A DNA stretch of 64,000 nucleotides, from positions 1 through 64,000 of the forward strand of contig CAZUYC010000062.1 in NCBI GenBank assembly GCA_964624475.1, given 5' to 3'. Origin of the DNA: CAZUYC01 sp964624475 (GTDB lineage Bacteria; Myxococcota_A; UBA9160; SMWR01). Made by a program: the position numbers and the translations under genes. Shown here in pieces: positions 1 to 8,130 of this stretch. Position 1 is the first letter of the stretch; each line of letters opens with the position of its first letter. Under the pieces are notes generated by a model that was not told where the DNA came from, made no database searches, and worked only from the letters and a program-made list of their open reading frames with translations.

Positions 1-178
1 GGAAGGCGAAGGCCGGAGCCGCCCAGTCGGGCTGGCGCAGCAGCGCGTAGGCAGCGAGCAGCAGGGCGAAGGGAGCGACGACCAGCCAGAGCTCGCCGCG
101 CGCGGCGAGCAGCAGAGCCACCAGCAGCGCCGCGCCGGCGAACGGCTCGATGCGACGATCGACGGCGGCGAGGCGCAC
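1..178 (-). CDS. Membrane protein, N-terminal fragment (runs off the window)
   Basis: A GTG start at 178 opens a frame that stays open to the window edge. After about 11 residues it encodes two hydrophobic stretches rich in Leu, Ala and Val, as expected for the first membrane segments of a polytopic protein. A TATAAA hexamer lies at 185-190, only 6 bases before the GTG, and fits the leaderless-start pattern seen elsewhere in the window. The gene is divergent from the Wzz-like gene, so a polysaccharide or envelope role is possible, but the fragment is too short to name a family. Confidence 0.5.
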   Translation of the reverse strand, partial: MRLAAVDRRIEPFAGAALLVALLLAARGELWLVVAPFALLLAAYALLRQPDWAAPAFAF

Positions 179-293
179 CCGGTCTTTATAGGATTTCGTC
201 GCGCGCGAAGGAAGCGCCGCCCCGAACGCAGCGCGATCGCGCAAACTTTGCGCGTTCTCCCTCGTCTCGCCGCAAAGCTTCCGCGAGGCCGAC

Positions 294-323
294 TTGCAGA
301 GCGACACCGAAGGGCGTTAGTCT
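294..323 (+). promoter_or_regulatory. Candidate sigma70-type promoter of the Wzz-like gene
   Basis: TTGCAG (294-299), an 18-base spacer and TAGTCT (318-323) would start transcription near 330. That is about a dozen bases before the ATG at 343. It is the main reason for preferring that start over the downstream ATG at 511. Confidence 0.4.
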
Positions 324-342
324 ATCCAGAACCCGGTTCCCC

Positions 343-1941
343 ATGCCGCCTCGCGACCGCCACCCGCCGCCCGAATCCGAGCCCCGCGCCCTGGAGATCC
401 ACGGCGGCCCGTTCGATCTGACCAACGCGGAGGCGGCGCCGGCTGCGGGCGAGGGGGCGCAGGGAGCCCGGGGCGCCCGGGGCGGACAGGTCTGGGCGCT
501 CTATCCGCTCATGTCTTCCGCCGAGGAGCGCCCCGCTCCGCCCGATGTGGACCTGCTGCGCCTGCTGCCCGAGGTGGCGCGCCACGGACGCCGCTTCCTG
601 GCGCTCGGCGCCCTCGTCGGCTTCGTCTTCGGCGCCGCGTACCTCCTCGTCGCCGACTCGGTCTACATCGTGAAGAGCGTCCTCCAGGTCGAGCTCCGCC
701 GGTCGGTGATCCACGACTTCGACGCGCGGCCGGGGTCGACCTACGTCGGTACCCAGGCCGAGGTGATCCAGAGCCCCGCGATGATCGCCGAGGCGATTCG
801 CGCGATCGGCCTCCCCGTGCCCGACGAGGGGCTGCTCTCCCGCGTGCGCGCCTGGGTCAAGGCGCTGAACCCCTTCCGGTCGGAGCAGGACTTCGATCCG
901 ATCGAGCGCGCCGTGCTCGCGACGCTCCCGGCGCTCCAGGCCTCGCCGGTGCTCGGCACGGACGTGCTCGCGGTCTCGCTGCGGACGGATTCGCCGCAGC
1001 GCGGCGTGCGCCTCCTCGATGCCCTGATCGCCAGCTACCAGCGCTACGTGCGCGACAACGAGACCGCCGCGCACCGCGAGGGCCTGGAGCTGCTCCACCA
1101 GCGCGAAGCCGGGCTCGCGGCGCAGATCGCAGAGCTCGACGAGGGTCACCGGGAGAAGGAGGCGGCGACCCGATCGCTCGGCAACGGCGCGGACGCGCTG
1201 AGCGTCCACCGCAGGGGCCTCGAGGAGCACGCGCGAGGGCGGGTGGAGGCGCAGCGCCGGCGCATCGACCTCGAGAACGAGCTCGCGGCGCTGCGCGAGC
1301 AGCGCGACGCGCGCGTCGCGCCGAGCGCGGAGATCCAGGACGAGCTGGTGCGTGCCGAGGCCGGGCTCTCCGAGCTCCGCGCGCGGCTCAGCCCGCGGCA
1401 CCCCGACGTGGAGCAGATGGAGCAGCGGGTGGCGGGCCTCCGCGAGCAGATCCGCACGGCGACGCGCGCGCGCATCGCGGAGCTCGAGCGCCAGGCGCGC
1501 GCGGCGCGCAAGACGGAGGCCGCGCTCGCCGGCCTCTACGAGCAGGAGTGGGAGGGGGTCAAGGCCCTCGAGGTCGAGCGCGCGCAGCTCGAGAAGCTCG
1601 GCGCCGAGGTCGCGCGGCTCGAGCAGCAGCGCAGCGCGGTGCTAGTGCTGATGGGGGAGAAGGAGCTCTCGCTGCTCGCCGCGGAGGCCGGCGAGAACTC
1701 GGGAACGCTGGTCCGCGTGCTCCAGACACCGTCGATGCCGCCCGAGGCGGTGTGGCCGCTCCCCCTCCCGGTGCTGGCGGCCTGCACCTTCGTCGGCGCG
1801 CTCGGCGGGCTCGGCTTCGCGCTGCTCGCGCATTGGCGCGAGGGCCGCGGGCGGGCGGCCGACCCCGACCCCTTCGGCGACGACGCCGGCTTCGACGCGG
1901 CGATCCCGCGCCTCGCGCAGCGTCCGCTGCGGGAGCTCTAG
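343..1941 (+). CDS. Wzz/GumC-family polysaccharide chain-length determinant
   Basis: This inner-membrane protein probably sets polymer length or helps export of a surface polysaccharide. The predicted 532-residue protein has a transmembrane helix near residues 86-106, followed by a Wzz-type periplasmic domain. A long charged coiled-coil-like region fills roughly residues 230-430. A second helix lies near residue 490, preceded by a Pro-rich stretch (PSMPPEAVWPLPLP) typical of the family. There is no C-terminal tyrosine-kinase domain, so it resembles GumC/KpsE-like proteins rather than full Wzc. ATG 343 is chosen because a promoter lies just upstream and codon third positions are already GC-rich. 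ATG 511 would remove 56 weakly conserved-looking residues and remains possible. Confidence 0.8.
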   Translation: MPPRDRHPPPESEPRALEIHGGPFDLTNAEAAPAAGEGAQGARGARGGQVWALYPLMSSAEERPAPPDVDLLRLLPEVARHGRRFLALGALVGFVFGAAYLLVADSVYIVKSVLQVELRRSVIHDFDARPGSTYVGTQAEVIQSPAMIAEAIRAIGLPVPDEGLLSRVRAWVKALNPFRSEQDFDPIERAVLATLPALQASPVLGTDVLAVSLRTDSPQRGVRLLDALIASYQRYVRDNETAAHREGLELLHQREAGLAAQIAELDEGHREKEAATRSLGNGADALSVHRRGLEEHARGRVEAQRRRIDLENELAALREQRDARVAPSAEIQDELVRAEAGLSELRARLSPRHPDVEQMEQRVAGLREQIRTATRARIAELERQARAARKTEAALAGLYEQEWEGVKALEVERAQLEKLGAEVARLEQQRSAVLVLMGEKELSLLAAEAGENSGTLVRVLQTPSMPPEAVWPLPLPVLAACTFVGALGGLGFALLAHWREGRGRAADPDPFGDDAGFDAAIPRLAQRPLREL

Positions 1942-2187
1942 CCGGCAACGCCCGAAGGGCGCGCGCAGCGAGCCGCAAGCGAAGCGCGCAGCGAGCCGAA
2001 GGCGAGCGGAGGCCGGCCCGTTCGGGCCGGCGAGCGAAGCACCGCGCGGCCCGAGGCGGCCGGACCGCAGCCTCGGCCCCGCACGGCGGGGCCCGCTCGC
2101 CCCCTCAAGCGGAGTCTCCCGGGCTCCGAAGACGCGCGGGGGGCGAGCGCATTCCTTCGGCACGCCCCGCGAGCGAGGAGGTCGCTC
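1942..2187. repeat. Gene-free stretch with dispersed GC-rich repeats and hairpins
   Basis: From about 1950 to 2046 the sequence repeats GCGCGCAGCGAGCCG-type units also found near 46.6, 60.2 and 63.6 kb. A perfect 9-bp stem with a 2-base loop lies at 2012-2031. A second stem of 8 bp with a 3-base loop lies at 2075-2093. Either could end transcription of the Wzz-like gene, but neither has a T tract. A strong GAGGAGGT ribosome site near 2175-2182 serves the next gene. Confidence 0.55.
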
Positions 2188-2916
2188 ATGGGAGTCGGGT
2201 CGCTCCGCGCCCCGAAGGCGATCCTTTCGGCCGTTCTCGGGGCCGCGCTCTCGGCGTGCGCCACGGGCGCGCCGCCGGATCCGCCGCCCGGGAGCGCGAC
2301 GGCCTGGGGCTTCGTGCGCCTCGTCCCCCGCGCGGGGGTGACGCCTCGGGCGCCCGGAGCGGCCTCCCCCTACGCCGACCCGGCGCTGCGCGACGTCGAG
2401 TTCGTCGACTACAGCCGCCCGGGCTTCGCGGTGGTCTACCTGGAGGGGACCCACTCGCCCGCGGGCACCGCGTCCTTCCACATCCGCGACGGGCCGCTCC
2501 GCCCGTACCTCGAGCCGGCGCACGCGGCGGTCGGGGTGGGTGGGACGCTCCAGCTCACGAACTCGAGCGCGCGGGCCCACCTTCTCTCGCTGCCCGATGC
2601 GGAGCTGGTGCGCCGGCTCGAGCCGGGCGAGGCGCTCGAGATCGAGCTCTCCGAGGCCGGCGAGCACCCGGTTTTCTTGCTCGACGCGCCGGAGGAGCTG
2701 GGCCGGCTCTTCGTCGCGCCCGGCCGCTTCGCCGTCGCCTCCGAGGCCGGCCGCTTCGAGCTCCGGGATCTCCCGCCGGGCCGCCTGCGCCTGCGCGCCT
2801 GGCACCCCCGCTTCCCGCCGATCTCGCGCGACCTCGAGCTCGCCCCTGGGCGCGCTGTGCGCGTCGACCTCGAGATGGGGGTCGGCACGCTCGCCGAGCG
2901 CGATCGCGATGAGTAG
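2188..2916 (+). CDS. Cupredoxin-like lipoprotein lacking copper ligands
   Basis: The 242-residue product has a signal sequence ending in a lipobox-like LSAC near residue 23, so it is probably a lipoprotein. The rest aligns by eye with the cupredoxin at 4312-4980. Both share a Gly-rich entry to a beta sandwich, a Leu-Phe-Val-Ala-Pro segment, and a terminal carboxypeptidase-regulatory-like repeat ending in a PPGRLRLRAWHPR-like strand. The Cys, His and Met copper ligands of that paralogue are replaced here. A structural or partner role is therefore more likely than electron transfer. It is the first gene of a four-gene operon, and its stop overlaps the next start by 8 bases. Confidence 0.6.
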   Translation: MGVGSLRAPKAILSAVLGAALSACATGAPPDPPPGSATAWGFVRLVPRAGVTPRAPGAASPYADPALRDVEFVDYSRPGFAVVYLEGTHSPAGTASFHIRDGPLRPYLEPAHAAVGVGGTLQLTNSSARAHLLSLPDAELVRRLEPGEALEIELSEAGEHPVFLLDAPEELGRLFVAPGRFAVASEAGRFELRDLPPGRLRLRAWHPRFPPISRDLELAPGRAVRVDLEMGVGTLAERDRDE

Positions 2917-4309
2917 GCGGCTCGCGCTCGTGGGGGTCGTCCTCGGCGTCGCCTCGGCGCCGGCCGCGGGCTCGCCGCCGGCCGGCGCGAGCGCGCGCGA
3001 GGCGCAGCTCCTCGAGCGGATCGCGGAGCTCGAGAATCGCGTGCGCCAGCTCGAGGACGAGAGCGAGGCGCCGCGCGAGCGCGAGCTCGAGCGCCGCCTG
3101 GAGGCGCTCGAGACCCAGGATGCCGCGGGCGCGGGCGCGCCCGGCTGGCCCGCCCGGCTCCGCCTCTCGGGGAGCGCGAGCACCGGCTACTTCGACAGCG
3201 CGGCGGACGGCTTCTTTCCGGAGGGGTCCTTCGACGTCTGGGACGCGCGGCTCTTCCTCGAGGCCGACCTCGGGCGCGACGTCCGCGTCGCCGAGCGCCG
3301 CGTGCTGCGCGACATGGGCCTCGTCTTCGAGTGGGACCTGGTGAGGGTCGGCAAGCTCCAGAACCAGGTCGGAGACCTCTACGCGGATCTGCGCGGGATC
3401 GCGGACACGGACCTGCTGAACCTCCAGGCGGGCCGCTTCCAGATCCCGGTCGGCGAGAACTACCTCCGTTTCGGTCGCGCCACCCACGACAACCCCTTCG
3501 TCACGAATCCGGTCGGCGGGCCCTGGTGGTGGGACGAGGGGCTCCGCTTCTACGGCAGCTCGCCCGAGGATCGGCTCGGCTACGTCGCGTCGGTGACCGA
3601 TGGCGAGACGCCCTTCAACGCGGACGTGGACTCGGACCCGCAGCTGACGCTCAAGCTCTTCGCGCGCCCCACGGATTGGCTCTACGTGAGCGCGAGCGGC
3701 CTGCGCGCGGGGCGGATCGGGTCTTCGTCTTCGTCGTCGCCCGCGATGGGAGCGCTCTGGATCGGCGAGTCGTGGCCGCGGGCCTTCGGCTCCGGGACCG
3801 GCGTCGCGAGCTTCAACGACGGCGTCGCGATCCCCGACGGCCCCAACGGGCTCGAGGGCGTGACCCTCCTGGGAGGCGACGTCGTGGTCTCCTTGCGGGA
3901 CTGGGCCCGCCTGTGGCTCGCCTACGGTCGGGTGCGCATCGACTCGGACGGCCCCTCGCTCTACGACCGCGACCTCCAGTACTGGATCGCGGAGCTCATC
4001 GTCGAGGGCCGGGGGGTCTCGCCGCTGCTCGACCCCTTCTACGTGGCCCTGCGCTCGAGCGGGTGGGGGACCTTCGACCGCGCCGAGGGCTACCTCCTCG
4101 ACGCGCGCTACAAGGATACGCTCGGCTACAACCAGCGCTGGCTCCAGGCGATGTCGCTGGTGCTCGGCTGGCGCCTCACCTCGCTCGCCACGCTGCGGGC
4201 GGAGTACACCGTCCAGCGCGTCGCGCTCGTGCGCGGCGTCACGCAGGCCATCGAGGACGCCGCGGGGCGCGGCGACTTCCTGGCCCTCGACCTCGGCGTG
4301 GCGTTCTGA
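2909..4309 (+). CDS. Outer-membrane porin-like beta-barrel protein with coiled-coil N-terminus
   Basis: After a signal peptide (residues about 1-22), a Glu/Arg/Leu heptad region of about 45 residues probably forms a periplasmic coiled coil, as in OprP/OprO-type porins. The remainder, to residue 466, alternates aromatic and polar residues in amphipathic strands (for example LQAGRFQIPVGENYLRFGRA) and is closest by eye to phosphate-selective porin-like proteins. The ATG at 2909 overlaps the upstream stop by 8 bases and gives a good signal peptide. The protein likely lets a substrate reach the periplasmic cupredoxins and chemoreceptor encoded beside it. The substrate cannot be read from the sequence. 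Confidence 0.7.
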   Translation: MSRRLALVGVVLGVASAPAAGSPPAGASAREAQLLERIAELENRVRQLEDESEAPRERELERRLEALETQDAAGAGAPGWPARLRLSGSASTGYFDSAADGFFPEGSFDVWDARLFLEADLGRDVRVAERRVLRDMGLVFEWDLVRVGKLQNQVGDLYADLRGIADTDLLNLQAGRFQIPVGENYLRFGRATHDNPFVTNPVGGPWWWDEGLRFYGSSPEDRLGYVASVTDGETPFNADVDSDPQLTLKLFARPTDWLYVSASGLRAGRIGSSSSSSPAMGALWIGESWPRAFGSGTGVASFNDGVAIPDGPNGLEGVTLLGGDVVVSLRDWARLWLAYGRVRIDSDGPSLYDRDLQYWIAELIVEGRGVSPLLDPFYVALRSSGWGTFDRAEGYLLDARYKDTLGYNQRWLQAMSLVLGWRLTSLATLRAEYTVQRVALVRGVTQAIEDAAGRGDFLALDLGVAF

Positions 4310-4311
4310 AG

Positions 4312-4980
4312 ATGCGATCGCGAGCGCCGCTCGGCTTCGCCCTCGCCGCGCTCTGCGCCGCGCTGGCCGCGCGAGCCGAGCCCGCGCCGACGGGCGCGGT
4401 GGCGGGGCGCATCGAGCTCGGGGTCGCGGGAGCCCGCCTCGCCGACCAGGGCCCGATCGTCGCGTACCTGGACGCGCCCGAGGAGGGCGGCCGGCTCGCC
4501 TTCGCGGTGCCGTCCGAGCGGGTCGAGATGCGCCAGTCGGGGGTAGCCTTCCTACCGCGTTTCCTCGTGGTCGTGGCGGGGCAGCGCGTCTCGCTCCCGA
4601 ACGACGACGCCATCTACCACAACGTCTTCTCCTTCTCGAAGCCGAACGCCTTCGACCTCGGCCTCTATCCCCAGGGCGAGTCCCGCTCGGTCGTGCTGCG
4701 GCATCCCGGCGTCGTGCGCACCTACTGCTCGATCCACGAGTCGATGTCGGGCACGATCCTGGTGGCGCCCTCGCCCTGGTACGACGTGGCCGATGCCTCC
4801 GGGGCCTTCGAGATCCGCGGGGTCCCGCCCGGGAGCTACCGGCTGCGGGTCTGGAACGATCGCCTGCCCCGCTCCACCCGGCTGGTCCGCGTGAGCGCCG
4901 GTCAGGCCTCGCGCGTGGTGGTGGCCGTGGGCGGGCCGGGCGCGCAGGGCGGCCCGCCCGCCTCCGCGGAGGGCCGCTAG
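4312..4980 (+). CDS. Periplasmic cupredoxin (plastocyanin-like) with regulatory-like C-terminal domain
   Basis: A signal peptide (residues 1-22) leads into a beta sandwich carrying an apparent type I copper site. His103 lies in a YHNVFSF segment, and Cys139, His142 and Met145 lie in YCSIHESMSG. Such proteins carry electrons or bind copper in the periplasm. Residues about 150-215 form a carboxypeptidase-regulatory-like beta domain (GVPPGSYRLRVWNDR), an arrangement I associate with proteins annotated as methylamine utilization or plastocyanin-like. The ATG lies 2 bases after the porin stop, and the chemoreceptor gene follows after 1 base, so all four genes are probably one transcript. Confidence 0.75.
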   Translation: MRSRAPLGFALAALCAALAARAEPAPTGAVAGRIELGVAGARLADQGPIVAYLDAPEEGGRLAFAVPSERVEMRQSGVAFLPRFLVVVAGQRVSLPNDDAIYHNVFSFSKPNAFDLGLYPQGESRSVVLRHPGVVRTYCSIHESMSGTILVAPSPWYDVADASGAFEIRGVPPGSYRLRVWNDRLPRSTRLVRVSAGQASRVVVAVGGPGAQGGPPASAEGR

Positions 4981-4981
4981 C

Positions 4982-7222
4982 GTGCGTCACACCCTGCGCC
5001 TGCGCATGATGCTGATCGTCTGCGGCGTCTCCGCCCTCTCGACGACGCTCGCGCTGGCGCTCCACGACCGCTCGCTCTCGCGCGACCTCGAGCAGGCCGC
5101 ACGGGCGCGCCTCGAGCGCGCGGCGCGCGCGGCGTCGCGGCTGGCCGAGGGCCATCTCGACGCGATGCTCGCGCGCTACCAGGCGATCTCCGGCACGCCC
5201 CAGCTGCGCGCCAGCCTCGAGGTCGGCCACGCCGCCACACTCGCCCACTACGCCGAGACGCTGCGCGAGCGGCAGGGGGCGGCGCGCGTCGTCTTCCTCG
5301 ACGCGCTCGGGCGCGTCGTCGCCGGAGCGGGCGACCCCGGCCTCGACGCGCCGGCCCTCGGTGCGGGCCGCGCCGCGCTGATCGTGCATGAAGACCGCCC
5401 CTTCGCCGTCGCGAGCGTCGATCTCGGCCCCGGTGAGGAGCCCCGGGGCCGCCTCGTGGGCGTCGAGCCGCTCCGCGACGCGACTCTCGCCGAGTGGTCG
5501 GACTCCTGCGCCGCGGAGGTCTCCTTCGCGGCCGCGGGGGCGTCGCACGAGGGCGCGCTCGAGGCGGTCGCTCGCGGCCTCGGCGCCTTCGAGCTGCGCG
5601 TCGCCTCCACGCTCGACGCCGAGCGCGCGGCGCTGCGCAGCGCGCGCTGGAACCTGCTCGTCGCGGGGCTCATCGCGCTCGGGGCGGCGCTCGCGGTCAG
5701 TCGGGTGGCCTCGCGCAGCGTGGTGCAGCCGATCCTGCGCCTCAAGGCCGCGGCGGCGCGGATCGGCAGCGGCGACCTCTCGGCGCGCGTCGGGATCCTG
5801 CGCGACGACGAGATCGGAGACGTGGCGCGGGCCTTCGACGAGATGGCGGCGGACCTGCGCTCCACCCTCGGGCAGGTGGCCGAGGCCGCCGACCGCCTCG
5901 AGAGCACGGCCGGCCACGTCGCCACGCTCTCCGAAGGCGTGGCCCGGGCGACCGCCGACCAGGTTCGCGAGGGCGAGCGCGCCGCCGAGTCGATGTCGCT
6001 CGTGAAGGGCCAGCTCGGCCAGCTCGGCGCGTCCGCGGCGGGCTCGCTGCGGACGCTGAACGAGGCCGTCGACGGCTCCTCGGTCTCGTTCCGGGAGCTC
6101 GGCAAGGCGGGTGGTGACCTGAGCCGGAACGCGGACCAGCTCGTCGCGCGCGTCGTCGAGATCGCGCGCTCCATCGACGAGACGCTCGCCAGCGCCCGCA
6201 ACGTGTCGCGATCGACGGAGTCGCTGACCGACGCCGCCGAGGAGACCTCTCGGAGCATGGAGCAGCTGGCCCGGGGCATGCGCCTGGCGGACGAGCACCT
6301 GGGCGAAACGACGGCGCTCTCACGCCACGTGCTCGAGGCCGCCGAGACGGGGCGCGCCAAGGTGCGCGAGACCACCGAGGGCCTGCAGGCGATCCACGCC
6401 GCGAGCAGCGGCGCGGAGGAGACGATCCGGGAGCTCGCGACCCACGCCGAGGGCATCGGCGAGATCGTCGACGTGATCGACGGGGTCGCCGAGGACTCGG
6501 GGCTGCTCGCGCTCAACGCCGCCATCATCGCCGCCCAGGCGGGCGAGCAGGGCCGCGCCTTCGCGGTCGTCGCGCACGAGATCCGCGAGTTCGCCGGGCG
6601 GGTGCGCGCGAGCACCAAGCAGATCAGCGAGCTCGTCCACCGGGTGCAGAAGGGCACCGCGGACGCCTGCACCGCGGTGGCGAGAGGCGCGCACAGCGTG
6701 CGCCGCGGCGTCGGCATCGCCGCCGCGGCCGGCGAGGCGCTCGACGCGATCGCCGAGGCCGCCCGGCAGAGCGCGGCGCGCACGGCGCAGGTGGTCGGGA
6801 GCTCGGCCGGGCAGTCCGAGGCCGTGCGGCGGGTGAGCGAGCAGATGGGTCGCGTGCGCGAGGGGGTGGAGCTGATCCGCCGGGCCGGCGCCGCCCAGGA
6901 GGCGCTCCACGAATCGGTCCGGGGCGCTTCGCAGTCCGTGCGCGACGTGGCCGCCGGCGTGAGCTCCGCCACCGAGGAGCAGGCCGGCGGCACGGCGCGC
7001 ATCGGCGAGTCGATCGAGACGGTGCGCGCCGCGGTGGAGTACATCGGCCGCGCGCTCGAGGGCCAGCTCGCGAGCATCCGCCAGGCGGGCGAGTTCCTCG
7101 AGGGCGCGCGCGGCTACACCACGCTCACCCAGGACTCCGCGCGCCAGATCGACGACGCCATGCGCGGGCTGCGCGCGCAGGCCGAGCAGCTGCGCGCCCG
7201 GGTGGCGGAGTTCCGGCTCTGA
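4982..7222 (+). CDS. Methyl-accepting chemotaxis protein (HAMP plus MCP signalling domain)
   Basis: The 746-residue protein has one N-terminal membrane helix (about 9-27), a periplasmic sensor region to about 218 and a second helix (about 223-240). A HAMP domain follows (VQPILRLKAAAARIGSGDL onward, to about 295), then a long helical MCP signalling region. The hairpin tip is recognisable near residues 505-540 (LLALNAAIIAAQAGEQGRAF, then VVAHEIREFA). It would couple a periplasmic signal to CheA/CheW or act as a sensor for the upstream copper proteins. No che genes are in the window. The start is GTG 4982. The last 36 bases of the gene are repeated at 8055-8090. Confidence 0.85.
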   Translation: MRHTLRLRMMLIVCGVSALSTTLALALHDRSLSRDLEQAARARLERAARAASRLAEGHLDAMLARYQAISGTPQLRASLEVGHAATLAHYAETLRERQGAARVVFLDALGRVVAGAGDPGLDAPALGAGRAALIVHEDRPFAVASVDLGPGEEPRGRLVGVEPLRDATLAEWSDSCAAEVSFAAAGASHEGALEAVARGLGAFELRVASTLDAERAALRSARWNLLVAGLIALGAALAVSRVASRSVVQPILRLKAAAARIGSGDLSARVGILRDDEIGDVARAFDEMAADLRSTLGQVAEAADRLESTAGHVATLSEGVARATADQVREGERAAESMSLVKGQLGQLGASAAGSLRTLNEAVDGSSVSFRELGKAGGDLSRNADQLVARVVEIARSIDETLASARNVSRSTESLTDAAEETSRSMEQLARGMRLADEHLGETTALSRHVLEAAETGRAKVRETTEGLQAIHAASSGAEETIRELATHAEGIGEIVDVIDGVAEDSGLLALNAAIIAAQAGEQGRAFAVVAHEIREFAGRVRASTKQISELVHRVQKGTADACTAVARGAHSVRRGVGIAAAAGEALDAIAEAARQSAARTAQVVGSSAGQSEAVRRVSEQMGRVREGVELIRRAGAAQEALHESVRGASQSVRDVAAGVSSATEEQAGGTARIGESIETVRAAVEYIGRALEGQLASIRQAGEFLEGARGYTTLTQDSARQIDDAMRGLRAQAEQLRARVAEFRL

Positions 7223-7224
7223 GC
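7189..7224 (+). repeat. 36-bp direct repeat, left copy (3' end of chemoreceptor gene)
   Basis: These 36 bases cover the last codons and the TGA of the chemoreceptor gene, plus two bases beyond. They recur at 8055-8090 with a single C-to-A change. Similarity stops abruptly on both sides, so the pair looks like a target or attachment-site duplication around the toxin-antitoxin islet. Confidence 0.75.
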
Positions 7225-7252
7225 AAGCGCGAGCCCCTGCGGACCGGCCCGA

Positions 7253-7321
7253 TCAGGCGACCCCGGGCAGGTACTTCGAGAAGAAGCGGCCCAGGGGCGA
7301 GTCGGAGCGCGAGTTTTCGGC
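7253..7321 (-). pseudogene. Relic: C-terminal end of an unknown gene
   Basis: On the minus strand a frame ending in TGA at 7253 reads as a natural protein terminus (ENSRSDSPLGRFFSKYLPGVA). All but one of its codons end in G or C, like real genes here. No start or conserved upstream portion exists before the toxin-antitoxin genes. It looks like the surviving tail of a gene lost when the islet formed. I do not recognise the family. Confidence 0.3.
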
Positions 7322-7418
7322 TGTGCGAGCTCGCGGCCTGCCGCGAGTTGCCCGGCCGGCGGCTAAAGGAAGAGCCCCTGGCTTGCCGCAGCACGCGGTC
7401 GGAGGCAGACTCGCGGGC

Positions 7419-7643
7419 ATGACGAACGCCCTTCGCGAGCAGCTGTTCAAGCTCTCGGCGGCCGAGCGTCTCGAGCTGGTCGAGGAGCTCTGGGACAGCA
7501 TCGCGGATGATGACGAGGTTCTCGCGCTGACGGACGAGCAGCGCGAGGATCTCGACCGACGGCTGGCCGAGGCCGATGCCGATCCCACGGGCGGCTCGCC
7601 CTGGGAAGAGGTTCGCGAGCGCATCCGGCACCGCCCGCGGTGA
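7419..7643 (+). CDS. Addiction-module antitoxin component (TIGR02574-like)
   Basis: A 74-residue acidic helical protein beginning MTNALREQLFKLSAAERLEL. The sequence matches the pattern of the short antitoxins annotated as putative addiction module components. They normally pair with RelE/ParE toxins and bind their own promoter. A GGAGG sequence lies upstream of the ATG at 7419. Its stop overlaps the start of the toxin gene (GTGA), so the two are translationally coupled. Confidence 0.8.
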   Translation: MTNALREQLFKLSAAERLELVEELWDSIADDDEVLALTDEQREDLDRRLAEADADPTGGSPWEEVRERIRHRPR

Positions 7644-7930
7644 CGCTCCCGCTTCGAGTCCGGCGCCGCGCCGAGCTCGATATCGACGAGACGTACGCCT
7701 GGTACGAGTTGCGAGCGGAGGGCCTCGGCGAGGCCTTCCTGCGTGCCGTGGATGCATGCCTGGCGCGGATCGCTCGTCATCCCGAGGCCAACGCCGTTCA
7801 GCACGACCGAGTGCGCCGTGCACGCCTCCGCCGCTTCCCCTATGGCGTCTTCTACGCGATCCGCGAGGACTTCATCGACGTTCTCGCGGTGTACCACGGG
7901 CGCCGTCGCCCGAGGCGTTTCGATCCTTAG
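7640..7930 (+). CDS. ParE/RelE-superfamily toxin
   Basis: The 96-residue basic protein has the family layout. An N-terminal strand and helix (RRAELDIDETYAWYEL) are followed by a central helix containing FLRAVDACLARIARHPE. A C-terminal sheet runs RRFPYGVFYAIREDFIDVLA and ends with a His-Gly-Arg-rich tail. Members inhibit gyrase or cleave mRNA on ribosomes; which applies here cannot be told from sequence. The GTG start overlaps the antitoxin stop. The pair sits between two copies of a 36-bp repeat. Confidence 0.85.
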   Translation: MTLPLRVRRRAELDIDETYAWYELRAEGLGEAFLRAVDACLARIARHPEANAVQHDRVRRARLRRFPYGVFYAIREDFIDVLAVYHGRRRPRRFDP

Positions 7931-8130
7931 CCGTGGGGCGGCGGAGGCGGCGGTAGCCGCCGGAGCCGCCCTCCGGCGCGGCGGGCGCGTGAGTTGCGGG
8001 CCGCGCCGTGGGCTTCGTGCTCGCGCTCCGGCCGCCTGGCGGCGGCCCTCCGCCGCTGCGCGCCCGGGTGGCGGAGTTCCGGATCTGAGCGGGCCAGCGG
8101 GGCCGGCAGGGCGCGGAGGGTGGCCGGGCC
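7931..8130. other. Gene-free stretch containing the islet's right boundary
   Basis: No convincing gene is seen. The stretch holds GC-rich inverted sequences just after the toxin stop, the second 36-bp repeat copy at 8055-8090, and then about 40 bases before the stop codon of the truncated EAL gene. Confidence 0.5.
8055..8090 (+). repeat. 36-bp direct repeat, right copy
   Basis: Matches 7189-7224 at 35 of 36 positions, including the TCTGAGC that carries the chemoreceptor stop codon. No chemoreceptor coding sequence precedes it here, so this is a detached copy of the gene end. Confidence 0.75.

Noticed and set aside
511..1941. Later ATG (511) as the start of the Wzz-like gene
   Set aside because: Neither start has a good ribosome site. 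A promoter just before 343 and normal codon use in the extra 56 codons tip the balance to 343, without certainty.
2555..6298. A 1247-codon open frame on the minus strand opposite the porin-to-chemoreceptor operon
   Set aside because: It has no domain pattern and is rich in Arg, Ala and Gly, as expected opposite a high-GC coding strand. The plus-strand genes are clear.
7189..8090. Prophage or integron around the direct repeats
   Set aside because: Only a toxin-antitoxin pair and relics lie between the repeats. No integrase, attC-like array or phage gene is present.
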